This document shows positions 37,777 to 48,473 of a stretch of 64,000 nucleotides of DNA, in pieces; positions within the stretch are counted from its first letter, which is position 1; the number at the start of each line of letters is the position of its first letter. The translations under genes were made by a program, and so were the position numbers. The notes beneath the pieces are model-generated. The model was not told the origin of the DNA and made no database searches. It saw nothing but the letters and a program-made list of their open reading frames with translations. This stretch comes from Meira nashicola (lineage: Eukaryota; Basidiomycota; Exobasidiomycetes; Exobasidiales; Brachybasidiaceae), in NCBI GenBank assembly GCA_001600355.1, contig BCJU01000001.1, forward strand, positions 1,199,178-1,263,177. The letters are read 5' to 3'.

Positions 37777-38323
37777 TTAGATTGATTGTTCCTGATTTCT
37801 CTCTCTTAATAACCTTTCTCTTGTACTCTCTTTCCATTTCTCGATTTCTGTTTCACTAGCAAGGATACCCTTCTTTGCTAATTCTCTACGTGCAACACCA
37901 CGAATCAAATCTTCTTCACTTCTCTGTCTACCTTCATGATTGAGTAAAACTGTATCTGCACCAACTACAAAACCAAAGATTGTAAAACCTGAAATAATAA
38001 AAGCTTTTAATGCTAATGTTTGTGATTTGAATTTTGGAAATAGATGATGTGAAGCAGTTGTGGCTGTAGCTCCTAGGATCGTATATGCTACTGCTCCTCT
38101 GATAGCAGCTTTCTGGAGATGAAAAAGAATAGTACCCATATCAGTCAAACTGTTTCAATTTTGGATGATAAGGTTCCATACTACTCACCCTTTGTATCTC
38201 ATAAGCTGCTTCGATCTGATCAGCACGATGTCTTCTCCTTTGCGGTGTCGATCCCAATTGTGATTCAAATACGGCCGATTTGACAGGCGCAGATTCCAGT
38301 ATAGGTGAAGAACCTTCTGACAT
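37777..38323 (-). CDS. Small two-pass membrane protein, possibly mitochondrial (Rcf2-like?)
   Basis: Spliced model: exon 1 38189-38323, exon 2 37777-38112, giving 156 aa. The 76-nt intron runs from GTGAGT to TTTTTCATCTCCAG, phase 0. A nearer acceptor (AAACAG at about 38150) would hit an immediate stop, so it is rejected. Seen: a basic N-terminus; two hydrophobic segments around IRGAVAYTILGATATT and LKAFIISGFTIFGFVVGAD separated by FPKFKSQT; then a charged helical tail. The pattern (basic F-P-x-F-K-x-x-T between two membrane segments, then an acidic helix) weakly resembles the N-terminal half of Rcf2, a respiratory supercomplex factor. That is only a suggestion. Confidence 0.6.
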
Positions 38324-38826
38324 CCTAATCGTACAAATTTCCTTCTTTCAGGTGATAGAAAGAGGCGGTCAAAAGTTGTTGTGATTCGCAAACAAGCAAC
38401 AACACACAAAATCCAATCATCTTATTATTTAAGCAACAACACTCAGGGCGGCTAATTTCGGAGGTGAGCTTAGGCGTCCATTGTGGCTGGCTAACTCAAA
38501 TTCATTCGATTTAACCGTGTGGGCGGCGCAACGTATAATTCTTGCTGTGTGACTTTACCTGCTTTATTTTTCTTCGGCAATCCAAGGTTCTTCCTACCTT
38601 TTTCACACAGCGCTCTAATGCCTGACACGGCTTTCTTCTCTCTCTTTAGCTTCTTTTTTGATCCAGTCAGAAAGGTCAACCCTGCGCCTTTAGTCAAACG
38701 TCTCGGAGCAGTAGACTATATGCGTGGGGTGCATGTCAAGACCTTCTAAAGTTAAAAGTCAACAATTGATCATTCTTCTTTCTTGATCATCAGCATCATC
38801 ACTCCTCTCACATCATCTTTACCAAG
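38324..38826. other. Divergent promoter region upstream of AAT1
   Basis: About 500 bp between divergent genes, CT-rich on the plus strand at 38625-38660. A lysine-rich minus frame (38491-38697) starts with TTG and is most likely a shadow of the pyrimidine tract. Confidence 0.45.
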
Positions 38827-40113
38827 ATGTCTTCGACTCAACTAGCACGTGTATTTGGTCGCTCCACTTTGAGCCTTGGTTCAAGTAGTCTTGCCTTGCG
38901 TTCTGCCAGCACATGGGCAAAAGTCGCAGCTGGACCACCTGATCCAATTTTAGGTGTTACAGAAGCATTCAAACGTGATCAAGATCCAAGAAAGATTAAT
39001 TTAGGTGTTGGTGCTTATCGTGATGAGAATGGTAAACCTTATGTATTACCTTCCGTTCGTAAAGCTGAAGAACTTGTTATTTCCAAAGGTGGTGATAAAG
39101 AATATTTGCCAATCACTGGTCTTGCCGATTTCACAAAAAATGCTGCAAAATTAGCTTATGGAAGTGAAAGTGCACCTCTCAAAGAAGATAGAATCGCAAT
39201 CACTCAATCAATCTCAGGTACAGGTGCTTTGCGTATCGGTGGTGCATTCTTACAACGTCATTACCCTGACTCAAAGACAATCTTTTTGCCTACACCAAGT
39301 TGGGGAAATCACACTCCAATCTTCAAAGATAGTGGCTTGGAAGTGAAGCAATACCGTTACTATGACAAAAACACTGTTGGTTTGGATTTGAAGGGAATGT
39401 TGGAAGATATCAAAGCTGCACCAAACAAGTCCATCATTCTCTTGCATGCTTGTGCTCACAATCCAACTGGTGTTGACCCAACTAAAGAAGACTGGAAACA
39501 AATCTCAGATGCAATCAAGGAAAAGGGACATTTCCCTTTCTTTGATATGGCTTATCAAGGTTTCGCAAGCGGTGATATCGATCGTGATGCATATGCAGTT
39601 CGCCAATTCGTTAAAGAAGGACATCAAATCGCTTTGAGTCAATCGTTTGCCAAGAATATGGGTTTGTATGGTGAACGTGTTGGTGCATTCTCTCTTGTTT
39701 GCGCAGATGCCGAAGAAAAGGCAAGAGTTGATAGTCAATTGAAGATTATCGTTCGTCCTTTGTACTCAAATCCTCCCGTTCATGGTGCACGAATTGCCGG
39801 ATCCATCTTGGCCGATCAAGGTTTGTACAACCAATGGTTAGGTGAGGTCAAAGGAATGGCAGACCGCATTAACGGAATGCGCTCAGAATTGAAGGGACTC
39901 TTGGTCGATGATCTAGGCAACAAGAACAATTGGGATCATATCACTAATCAGATCGGTATGTTTGCCTTCCTCGGTATCTCACCTCAACAAGTCGAAAAAT
40001 TGATTAGCGAACATCACGTTTATTTGACAAAAGATGGCCGTATTAGCGTTGCTGGTATCACTCCACACAACGTTAAACATTTGGCTGAATCGTTGCACAA
40101 GGTTACTTCATAA
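38827..40113 (+). CDS. AAT1: Mitochondrial aspartate aminotransferase
   Basis: A PLP enzyme that interconverts aspartate/2-oxoglutarate and oxaloacetate/glutamate, part of the malate-aspartate shuttle. 428 aa, no intron. Seen: a Ser/Arg-rich mitochondrial presequence (about 1-28); [13 protein letters not shown] at the start of the mature enzyme; PSWGNH (Trp159); HNPTG (Asn212); [13 protein letters not shown] (Asp240); and the PLP-binding lysine in [16 protein letters not shown] (Lys276). Codons favour CGT and GGT, consistent with high expression. An AATAAA follows the stop. Confidence 0.95.
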   Translation: MSSTQLARVFGRSTLSLGSSSLALRSASTWAKVAAGPPDPILGVTEAFKRDQDPRKINLGVGAYRDENGKPYVLPSVRKAEELVISKGGDKEYLPITGLADFTKNAAKLAYGSESAPLKEDRIAITQSISGTGALRIGGAFLQRHYPDSKTIFLPTPSWGNHTPIFKDSGLEVKQYRYYDKNTVGLDLKGMLEDIKAAPNKSIILLHACAHNPTGVDPTKEDWKQISDAIKEKGHFPFFDMAYQGFASGDIDRDAYAVRQFVKEGHQIALSQSFAKNMGLYGERVGAFSLVCADAEEKARVDSQLKIIVRPLYSNPPVHGARIAGSILADQGLYNQWLGEVKGMADRINGMRSELKGLLVDDLGNKNNWDHITNQIGMFAFLGISPQQVEKLISEHHVYLTKDGRISVAGITPHNVKHLAESLHKVTS

Positions 40114-40121
40114 GTCCTTTA

Positions 40122-40127
40122 AATAAA
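40122..40127 (+). terminator. Possible AAT1 polyadenylation signal
   Basis: AATAAA 9 bp after the AAT1 stop; close, but the region downstream is AT-rich as expected for a 3' UTR. Confidence 0.35.
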
Positions 40128-40310
40128 GTACGTTAAGATCTGCTTTATATCTTCTTATAGTTATACAAACAAAATATTATAAATAGACTCATGAGCTAGA
40201 GAGAGAAGCCAAAGATTGACAGACAAGAAATGAACCGAACTAAAATAATATTGCGGAGCAGAAAGCGATACAAGTACAGAGGGGGTTGTGCTATTGAGAA
40301 GAAGGTAAGC

Positions 40311-41807
40311 TTACTCGCTCTTGTCCTTTTTCTTTTTCTTCTTCTTTTCGGATTTTGAGGTATCGCCATCTTCTGTTACCACTGAACTGTTTGCAGCTGC
40401 TTCGGCTGCTTTACGTTCTTTCTTTTCCTTCTTGCGACGCTTACGTTCTTCTTCTGTCTCTCCGGCTGCGCTGCTATCGCCTGCATCATCGACTGCTTTT
40501 CTCTTCTTTCCTTCATCAGGAACAGGCTTAGAAGCGGATGGCTCTGCAACTCCGATATGTGTAAGCTTATCAGTCTTGCTGTAATCAACATAATCGTCCT
40601 TCCAGGTCTTTGGTGTAACACCGTCAATTTCACGACCATGTTTGTCCAATTTACCGTCTTTGACCATCTTCTTCTTCTCTTGTGCTTTTGGACCCAATCC
40701 CCATCTACGTGGATATGTATCACGTTCCATAATGCAACGTTTGACTTTGGCAACGATTCCGTGATCTGCAGTTGCCAAATCTGCTGTGCTCATTTGGGCA
40801 TATGCCAAAGCGATAGCTTCACCTTTTGTAGTCATCAAAACAACTTCTTCTCCAATTTCGATTGCGGCTTCGTATCGCAAGAGACCTGGAATCATCAATT
40901 TGGCACCATAACAAACGGCATTGACAGCTGAATCCTTGACGACGATACGCTTATAACCTACCAAAAGAGATTCGAGAGGGCGAATGACACGACGTAAGAA
41001 GGATTCATCCCTTTGATTATCGTATAGCCATTGAGCATCTAATAGATCGTGCATGGTGACAATGTTGTCGTTCTCGCCTAGGGCTCCACTACGGACACGA
41101 CGCAATTCTTGCATATGACCTCCGACGCCCAAAAGAAGACCCAAATGGACACACAATGTACGAATGTAAGTACCTGCTTCGCAAGAGACCCAGAATACAG
41201 CCAAATGACGATCGTTGTCGAATTCCAAAAGCTTACTCTCGTAAATGGTACGGATACGCAACTGACGTTTGACAGCAGAGATAAGGGGAGGTCTTTGGAA
41301 AAGAGCACCGGTCAATGTTTCCAAAGCACGGGGTAGCTTTTTCACGTCACCTAAAGAATCGTGTAAACGTAAAACGGCAACGTATTCCTTTCCTGCACCT
41401 TGTTGAGATTTGACTAATCTGGTTGCGCGATCGATACATACGATAAGACATCCGGTAACTTTTGGATCCAAAGTACCTGAATGACCAGTTTTCTCGACAC
41501 GCAGCATACGACGAATCCAAGCAACAACTTCGTGCGAAGAAGGATTACTTGGTTTATCCAAATTGATCACTCCTGATTTAATGTATTGTGTCAAATCACG
41601 TTTGAGAGGAGAACATCCATGTGGAATAGGAGTAAAATGCGAAGAACGTACTAGCAATTTATCGTAATTCTTCAAGAGTAGAGGCCATTGATCTGTACTC
41701 AATTGAGCACCACCACTTTCCGGTTTGATCATAAAATCGCCCGTAATTTGTTTGTTTGCAACAGCATTTTGCTCTTTCACCGATTTATCGCCCAAAGCAG
41801 CCGACAT
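40311..41807 (-). CDS. CBF5: H/ACA snoRNP pseudouridine synthase Cbf5 (dyskerin)
   Basis: The catalytic subunit of H/ACA snoRNPs that pseudouridylates rRNA and snRNA in the nucleolus. 498 aa, no intron. Seen: the DKCLD-type N-terminal region; [33 protein letters not shown] with catalytic Asp114; a TruB-fold core ([30 protein letters not shown]); then a PUA domain (about 285-370, with [19 protein letters not shown]); and a Lys/Glu-rich C-terminal tail ([21 protein letters not shown]) typical of fungal Cbf5. Confidence 0.95.
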   Translation of the reverse strand: MSAALGDKSVKEQNAVANKQITGDFMIKPESGGAQLSTDQWPLLLKNYDKLLVRSSHFTPIPHGCSPLKRDLTQYIKSGVINLDKPSNPSSHEVVAWIRRMLRVEKTGHSGTLDPKVTGCLIVCIDRATRLVKSQQGAGKEYVAVLRLHDSLGDVKKLPRALETLTGALFQRPPLISAVKRQLRIRTIYESKLLEFDNDRHLAVFWVSCEAGTYIRTLCVHLGLLLGVGGHMQELRRVRSGALGENDNIVTMHDLLDAQWLYDNQRDESFLRRVIRPLESLLVGYKRIVVKDSAVNAVCYGAKLMIPGLLRYEAAIEIGEEVVLMTTKGEAIALAYAQMSTADLATADHGIVAKVKRCIMERDTYPRRWGLGPKAQEKKKMVKDGKLDKHGREIDGVTPKTWKDDYVDYSKTDKLTHIGVAEPSASKPVPDEGKKRKAVDDAGDSSAAGETEEERKRRKKEKKERKAAEAAANSSVVTEDGDTSKSEKKKKKKKDKSE

Positions 41808-42150
41808 GATGGCGATTTTGTTTGATTGGGCTGATATGATGTGGTTTTGATGACGGGTGTAAAATGAATTCTACAAAAAATTAACGCAATCCTGTTTCTT
41901 CTAGTGAACAATTATTTTGCTCAAGCAAGCAAAAAAAATACGTCAGCTCTAGTGCTTGCGCGCCATATAGTATAGAGAAGAGAAGCTTCAAAAAAAGTCA
42001 AGCGGCTAAAATTTTGGCATAGACACGTGATGCAGACAAATTTTGTGAATTTAAAGGCGCGGGGGGTATATTACAGGCGAGTAAAAATAAACAATCAAAA
42101 AGCCAGTTAGACTGCGTGTATAGACTAGGGCTGAATAATATTGCACCGCA
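41808..42150. other. Intergenic region upstream of CBF5
   Basis: About 340 bp containing the CBF5 promoter and the 3' end of the acyl reductase. It has a G-run at 42060-42066. No gene is supported. Confidence 0.4.
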
Positions 42151-43574
42151 TTAAAGCTTTTTCTCACTGGCCACTTCTATATCACCAATCATGACTATAT
42201 CAACTTCTTTTGCCTTTCTAGCCAAAATTTTGATCAACCAAACCGGCCAACCTTTCCTCTTGGCCATATCGATCCCTAGTTCACGGATCATACCACGTCT
42301 TGAAGCTACTTCATATGGATTGCGTTCGGCAAAGAGTTTGAGATCGTGACCAACAAGTTGAGAATCGATCAATTCCGTTTTTGACTCATCGAAAGCATAA
42401 TTCGTTCCAATGATTTTGAATATTCTTGCTAATTGACAAACTTCTCTTGAATTCCAATCTGAATCGATCCATTTTACTTTTACGTCCCATGGAATTCTTC
42501 TTTCGTCATTATTTGCTCGTGCCCATTCGTCAATGGTCACACGTGTCTTTCGTCCTCCGACTGCATGTACGCATCCATGAGTACCTAATGCCAAATGCGC
42601 TAGCGTACGATCGACGACTACATCGATAGGTACTTCATCGATGGTACTTTGTAATGACCCATCTGACAAACGGCTTGCAAATACCATGGATCTGCCAGGA
42701 TGCAAGACGAAAGCTGTTGCACATGAAGTTGTAGGAGTAGAGGTAGCCGTAGAAAAGCCTACGAAAGGATGATTCTGCGCAGGACCTATGATACTTGGAC
42801 GAACGATGAGAAGTTTCTGCGTAGATTCCTTTTGACTGGCAAAGAAGAGTAACAATCTTTCCGTCAAATGTTTGGCATATGCATATCCCCAGGGAAAATC
42901 ATTTCTTGCAAATTCTTCCGTTTCGCCTAATTTTTGAATGTCTTGCCATGCTTGTGGTGCATGAAGGAATGGGTTTTCTCCTTCAAGTAATGGGTAAATA
43001 TTCTCTTTGATTAAAACGTCATCGGAATCTTTTTGAACTTGCCAAAGGTGTGCATTGCAGTAGGCAGTTGAAATGAAGACGAATCTTTCCAATTTTTTGC
43101 TACTGAATGCCAATCTTGCGAGCCATATACTAGGTGCAATCACACTATAGGATAATTCTCTCAACTTCATTCGAAGATGGATTGTACTTGCTGCATGGAT
43201 GATGAAATGGACATCGTTACGTAAGATATCCAAATCTACGTCACTCAGTCCGAAATCGATTGCTGACATATCACCATCCAAGACAACAATTCTTGGATCT
43301 TGTAAAAGGCGTTTAACAAGGATATCAGGTAAAAGATTGGCCCATTTCTTGGCTGCACTCCTAGCGTGATGGAAAGTCGAANAAGATGCGGGGTTAGTTA
43401 ACAATCATTTCAACACAAGAAACGGAACGATACTCACGACATACCTCCCCTGCATAAAACGTATATTCTTTCAGGTTGTGCTTGACTGATCAAGCGGAGA
43501 AGGATAGCACTTCCCACGAAGCCAGTCGTTCCTGTCAAGAACAAGGTTTTGCCCGTATAATGCTCCCAAATCAT
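42151..43574 (-). CDS. Fatty acyl-CoA reductase-like NAD(P)-binding enzyme
   Basis: Spliced model: exon 1 43438-43574, exon 2 42151-43360, giving 448 aa. The 76-nt intron has GTGAGT and CTAG ends, phase 2. Seen: the Rossmann motif TGTTGFVG (14-21); VYVLCRGG; VDLDILRNDVHFIIHAAST; FISTAYCNA; and YAYAK (Tyr205, Lys209), as in extended SDR enzymes of the Male-sterility/NAD-binding-4 family. These reduce fatty acyl-CoA or carrier-bound thioesters to alcohols or aldehydes. The substrate is unknown. The one ambiguous base (43382) falls inside the intron, so the protein is unaffected. It lies next to a GMC oxidase. Confidence 0.75.
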
Positions 43575-44649
43575 TTTGAGTCGCTAAGCAAAAAGAAAAA
43601 ATAAAACGCACGACGATGATATGAGCAGATCTTTGGGATCGTATGATTTTCGTTCTTTTGATCAAAATCGTATGATCTCTTGTCATTTTATATTTACAAG
43701 CTAAAATTCTGCTTGCTATAAATGCAAGTCAGTTTGGACAATCGAATTTGTTTTATCCCCCCCATTTGTCGATAAAAGCAAAAATTGCACAATTTTCTCT
43801 CGTTCAACGTTTCAGGTTATAAAATTGGTCAAGAACAATGAATTCCTTCTTTTAGCAAATCCCTTTCCGGTTCGAACGATCTTCCGATTGTGAAATTGAC
43901 ACCCAGATTCTTCATTTTCCCATGACCAAACGCTAGAAAGTTCTAATACGAGGCCCGCCATAGCGATGAAGGAAACCATCTATTGGACATTTTCTACCCG
44001 CAATTGGAATCTTCTAGTGTATGGAGAATGCAACTTTAGCGAGTTCTGAAAGATCAACAATGCATTCGGGGCCCCTTCCCTCAAGAAATTCAACGGATGG
44101 TTTCGTAAGCTAATACCCCGGTATAAGCTAAAAGGAGACAAGATTCTAGCTTTAGATGCACAGTAAGCTTCAAATACTCCAAATTTCTCATCATTTGAAT
44201 CTCTTTGCATGAGAATTTCGGGAATAAAGTGGACGCTAATCAATGTCGTCATCGGTCAAAAGCTATAAGAACATCTATGCGTACTCAATCCGGAGGAAAT
44301 AAAATTCGTTATGACCGAAAAAGACACTAAGAAATGAAATAATTCGTATTACTTTTGTTTATCGAACTATCACGTCATCTTTCAATCGGAAATAAACAAT
44401 TCTATGAACAAAGCTGGAATTGATCCTCGCTGCAGAATGCTAGATAATATCGAAAAGATGTTTCTTACGATTTCACAATTTCAATTAAGGACGCTTTCCT
44501 ACCGCAGACTATTCAGGATGTAATGGGGAGAATTGCATTTCCATTTCACATTATAAATTTGTCTATAACAAGATGGGAATTAATTTTCTACGCTTTTTCA
44601 GCGGAAAGGTAAAGAAGAGGGAGAAAAAAACAAAAGGAGAATTGGGTGC
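43575..44649. other. Intergenic region
   Basis: About 1.1 kb between two minus-strand genes. A 90-codon minus ORF (43980-44252, ATG start) has no recognised features. The rest is AT-rich with nothing supported. Confidence 0.4.
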
Positions 44650-46602
44650 TTAAGTTGATTTTGAAGCATCTTGCAAGATTACATCAGCAGCTTTTTCACT
44701 GATGATATAAATAGGTGCTTGAATGAATACACCTGGAATTTTAGGAAAAACACTTGCATCGACTACACGCAATCCATCGATACCACGAACACGGAAGTTT
44801 GAATCCAAGACTGCATTAGGATCAGAATCAGCACCGATTGGAGCAGTACAAGAAGCATGATGACCCCAAGCAACATCTTCAACATATTGCTCTAAGTCCT
44901 TTTCTTCTGTAATTTCTGGACCTGGCAATTGCTCTTGAAATTTAGAACCTAAGAGAATGCCGTAATCATTATAATGAGAAAGTGCATTTCGTGAAATATT
45001 GATAGCTTGTACTAAAGCTTTCAAATCTTTTTGATCTCCACCATCGGTTGTAGTACCTGTTTCAAAGTAGTTGAAGTTGATTATTGGTGGCTGGAATGGA
45101 TCAGATGAAGAAAGTTCAACTGTTCCTGCATGATTACGAGTGTGAGCCTTCAACGTATACCAGCTAAATTTTCTATGATCAGCTACTGCATGTTCAGCCC
45201 AACCAGGATAATAACCATCAAATTGTACTGGACCTCCAAATATGATTAAATCATCATTTGAATCATCTGCATAATTTGAACGTTTAATCATTGCAGTTGC
45301 TAAACCGTTTGTTGCATAAGCACCACGTTGATGTAAAAGATAAGGATTATGAATCCATTGAGAAAGACATTTATCATTTTCAGTTTGATCAAATGTGCAA
45401 CCTGATAAAACGTTAAATTCTTTTTCATGTTGAACCGTGACTGGTACTTCATAACGATCTTGTAAGTTTTTACCTACTCCAGGTGCGTCTTTTATTACTG
45501 GAATGTTGAACTTTTTCAATTCTTCTTTTGGTCCAATTCCACTTAATTTTAATAATTGTGGTGTATTATATGCACCTCCTGAAACAATCACTTCTTTAGT
45601 TGCAGTTGCAGAACCTGCTTTAGGTTTATTGTTTTGAATGCTTAATGGACTTGCTTTGTATAAATATTGACCTTGTTGATATTCAACTCCTGTTGCTCTT
45701 GGTTGAGTTGAATTTGTTGTTGTTGAATTGGAAAATGTTAATTTAGTAACGAAAGTATTTGTTTGAACCGTGAGAGGATAACCACCATCAATTGTTTCAC
45801 GTATTAATTTATATGTTCCAGTTCTTTCACCTTGATCCATCGTAAGTGGAACTTGGAAAAATCCTTCAGTTGAATCTCTTGCTGGATTTGCTCTATTATT
45901 TGGATCATTAAGTAATAAATTCGTTAAACCAGTCACTGCACTAAGTGGATCAGGTCCTACTCCCATTTCTGCTGCACCGGCAAAATATTGTTGAGTTAAT
46001 TGTAAATCGTTTACCAAGATTGTCGGATCCGTTGGTTCTGTTACTAACCAAGATTGAACTTTTTCTTCATATTTACGCATATTTGAAGCTGACCAAGTTT
46101 GATCACCTGTAATTGAAGCTATATTATTCCAATCACTTTCATGCGGTAAAATCCAAATTAAAGCATTATGCGTTGTACATCCTCCAACAGTTGCAGAACG
46201 TGGATAAAGAATTCCACGTGGTTTTGCATTCGAAGGTAAACCTTCTTTACCAACATGATATTCAAAAGGCCCTGTTTCCCAAACATATTTTGGATCACGT
46301 TGAGCTCTTTCTTGATCTTTATAATGATTAACGAAAATGTCCCAACGTAATTTTGGATCTTCAGTTACTTTTGCCATATATCCTGGAACGGTAACATTCA
46401 AATTTGCACTTTGATCATCTCCAGCTTCAATCAAAAGTGTTTTATGTCCTGCTTTTGCTAGACGTGTTGCAACCGTTCCTCCTCCTGGTCCACTACCGAT
46501 AACGATATATTCATATTCATCATTTTGAACTGGTGCTGCATTTGACCATGCAAAGATGGTTAAGAGAAAAAAAGAATGAAATAAAAGGGAAAATGAACGC
46601 AT
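44650..46602 (-). CDS. Secreted GMC oxidoreductase
   Basis: An FAD-dependent alcohol oxidase/dehydrogenase-like protein, 650 aa from the ATG at 46602 (upstream frame starts with TTG). Seen: a signal peptide ending NAAP; EYIVIGSGPGGGTVATRLA with the FAD motif at 36-42; RGILYPRSATVGGCT; SGGAYNTPQLLKLSGIGP; and a C-terminal GHH (580-582) containing the expected catalytic His. The second catalytic position, usually His or Asn, reads VFIQAP here (Gln628). GMC enzymes oxidise alcohols, aryl alcohols or sugars, and many make H2O2. A TATA box lies upstream. The substrate cannot be told from sequence. Confidence 0.85.
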   Translation of the reverse strand: MRSFSLLFHSFFLLTIFAWSNAAPVQNDEYEYIVIGSGPGGGTVATRLAKAGHKTLLIEAGDDQSANLNVTVPGYMAKVTEDPKLRWDIFVNHYKDQERAQRDPKYVWETGPFEYHVGKEGLPSNAKPRGILYPRSATVGGCTTHNALIWILPHESDWNNIASITGDQTWSASNMRKYEEKVQSWLVTEPTDPTILVNDLQLTQQYFAGAAEMGVGPDPLSAVTGLTNLLLNDPNNRANPARDSTEGFFQVPLTMDQGERTGTYKLIRETIDGGYPLTVQTNTFVTKLTFSNSTTTNSTQPRATGVEYQQGQYLYKASPLSIQNNKPKAGSATATKEVIVSGGAYNTPQLLKLSGIGPKEELKKFNIPVIKDAPGVGKNLQDRYEVPVTVQHEKEFNVLSGCTFDQTENDKCLSQWIHNPYLLHQRGAYATNGLATAMIKRSNYADDSNDDLIIFGGPVQFDGYYPGWAEHAVADHRKFSWYTLKAHTRNHAGTVELSSSDPFQPPIINFNYFETGTTTDGGDQKDLKALVQAINISRNALSHYNDYGILLGSKFQEQLPGPEITEEKDLEQYVEDVAWGHHASCTAPIGADSDPNAVLDSNFRVRGIDGLRVVDASVFPKIPGVFIQAPIYIISEKAADVILQDASKST

Positions 46603-46685
46603 GTTCGTGATGATGAAAAGGGGAAGAGAGAGGGTATAAAAATTTGATTCCGGCCCTGAAGAGGAAAAAAAGGTTCCGTCTCGCT

Positions 46686-46694
46686 TTTTATATA
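46686..46694 (-). promoter_or_regulatory. TATA box of the GMC oxidoreductase gene
   Basis: TATATAAAA on the minus strand about 85 bp upstream of the ATG at 46602. Confidence 0.55.
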
Positions 46695-46805
46695 AACTCT
46701 TTACTTGGAATATAATTATAGGACATGGCAACCTATACCCATTAACTAATCAACTAAACCAATTCTCCTCGCAAATAAATCATCATCACATCATCTCATC
46801 TTAAA

Positions 46806-47151
46806 ATGACAATCATCGATTTGATTCGATTCGTTGTTGTTTTGATTGCAGGTAAATTTTACGCTAGAAGCTCGGAAACTTAAGAAAATCTTCCTTAACA
46901 ATGAATAAAGTAAATTTCAACCGCTTTCGGTATTTCTTTCTTCAAAATGAGTAAAATACTATTTTTAATCGGGATATTCCGAATCAACCCCGAGGGGATC
47001 TGCAAAAACATCATTGCTTACGAATGAAATAACCCTTTTAGAGTCTTTTTTGGCCGGTGTGTTTATCTCGGGGTCGTTTTACGTTGCTGCGGTATGAGCC
47101 TGAATAAGTCTCTTTTAAGATTTTTTAAGCTCATTAACTCAGGGTTTTTAG
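46806..47151 (+). CDS. Possible 34-aa hydrophobic protein (three exons)
   Basis: Tentative model: 46806-46851, 47042-47091 and 47143-47151, 35 codons including the stop. Seen: an ATG after a CT/A-rich leader; GTAAAT and GTATGA donors; TTTTAG and AACTCAG acceptors; in-frame joins; and a hydrophobic product beginning MTIIDLIRFVVVLI. Such tiny membrane proteins exist as complex subunits, but I recognise no family. It may instead be a leader or an ORF by chance. Confidence 0.28.
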
Positions 47152-47549
47152 ACTAAGGTACTCTCCAACTCCCCGTTATGACTCTTCATTCCAATCACTC
47201 GTTCTCATGCATTGATGACGCTATTTAAACTTTTTCGCTTTTTGCGGAGGAAAAGATATGCAGCTAATTTAGCGCGTGTAAATCATGTTTAGCATTTGAA
47301 ATAAATCTGGGTTTGTATAAAATAGTTTATGTGAATAAGCATTCGTGCATGCATAGATCGACAAGTTGCTCTCATGTTTAGCTAAAATTGCTTGGTCAAA
47401 TTATCGCGACATTATTAAAAATCTTCTTTATCAAAGAGAAAAGAAATGTTTTAAAATGACAAAAAAAAATGTTCAACTGAAATTCCATCTTTACTCCATA
47501 CTCTTACATCATCTATCCCCGAAGCCTCTTCTAATCATTTAAACCGAAA
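47152..47549. other. Intergenic region upstream of glutathione peroxidase
   Basis: About 400 bp of promoter and leader for the peroxidase. The last 60 bp is CT-rich. Nothing else is supported. Confidence 0.4.
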
Positions 47550-48473
47550 ATGGTAACCTTTTACGATCTCAGTGCAAAGCGTCCAAATGGCCATATCTTT
47601 AATTTTGAAGAACTTAAAGATAAAGTTATTTTAATCGTTAATACGGGCGTTCAATGTGTTTTTACACCTCAGCGTGAGTGTATGATAAGATAGGCTAGAT
47701 TAAATAAGCGGGTTACTAACAAAAATCTATCTCTCCCCTATAAAACAGTTAAAGAATTACAAGAATTACATGAAAAGTATCACGAAAAGGGTCTAGTTAT
47801 TCTTGGTTGTGAGTGAATGAAATCGAGAAAGTACGACAGAATCTTATTTACTACCCTCTATCCCCCCTCCAGTCCCAAGTGGTCAATTTCCTAAAGAGGC
47901 CGCTGCTGACGATGATGCCATTGCGACATTCTGTCAAAAGAATTACGGTGTAACTTTTGTATGTAAACAGCAAATTTTTCACGGACGATAATACTGTGAA
48001 AGACGCTAACACAGTCTAAATACTCTTTTCTTATTCCTTTAGGATATCTTTAGTAAGAGTGATGTCAATGGGGAAAATACCAGTGCGTTTACAGCTTTTT
48101 TTTTCATTTGCCGCATCTGCCTCTACAATTTGTACTAAGCAAAACTTTCTTTCCTGTCTTTTATCAGACGAAGTATTTCAATATCTCAAAAAGGAAAAGC
48201 CCGGCTTTTTGGGCTTTCAAGGAATCAAGTGTGAGTAGTGCCAAAAATAGTGTTCTTTCATCATATTGACATTTTCACTTCTTGTCTTTTCTTCAGGGAA
48301 TTTTACCAGTGCGTTTAAGTTGATATATTTCTTTTTAAAATAACTTTAACCCTTTTTTTTTTCTTCACTCAGAATTTTTGATAGACAAAAACGGTAAAGT
48401 TGTCGAACGTTATGCACCAAACGTAAAGCCGAGCAAGATCGATGATAAAATCAATACACTCTTAGTCAAGTGA
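47550..48473 (+). CDS. GPX: Thiol-dependent glutathione peroxidase (Gpx3/Orp1 type), seven exons
   Basis: A 161-aa peroxidase that reduces H2O2 or lipid hydroperoxides. Its exons are too short to appear as a long ORF. Exons: 47550-47673, 47749-47808, 47873-47958, 48043-48082, 48168-48230, 48297-48308 and 48373-48473 (486 nt). Exon 6 is only 12 nt. Intron 1 has a TACTAAC branch site; donors are GTGAGT, GTATGT and GTGCGT. Seen: YDLSAKRPNG, the peroxidatic Cys36 in VQCVFTPQ, FPSGQF (64 is Ser where most have Cys; Gln66 kept), the resolving Cys82 in FCQKNYGVTF, and Trp125-Asn126 in KWNFTKF. Cys36/Cys82 indicates a thioredoxin-dependent type and sensor potential, as in yeast Orp1. No signal peptide; likely cytosolic. 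Confidence 0.9.

Noticed and set aside
38491..38697. Lysine-rich 68-codon minus frame between divergent genes
   Set aside because: Starts with TTG and is opposite a pyrimidine-rich promoter tract, which would give a lysine-rich shadow; no upstream exon could be joined credibly.
43382..43382. Ambiguous base N giving an X in a translated frame
   Set aside because: It falls inside the inferred intron of the acyl-reductase gene, so it does not affect the protein.
43980..44252. 90-codon minus ORF
   Set aside because: ATG start but no family, no clear promoter; probably chance.
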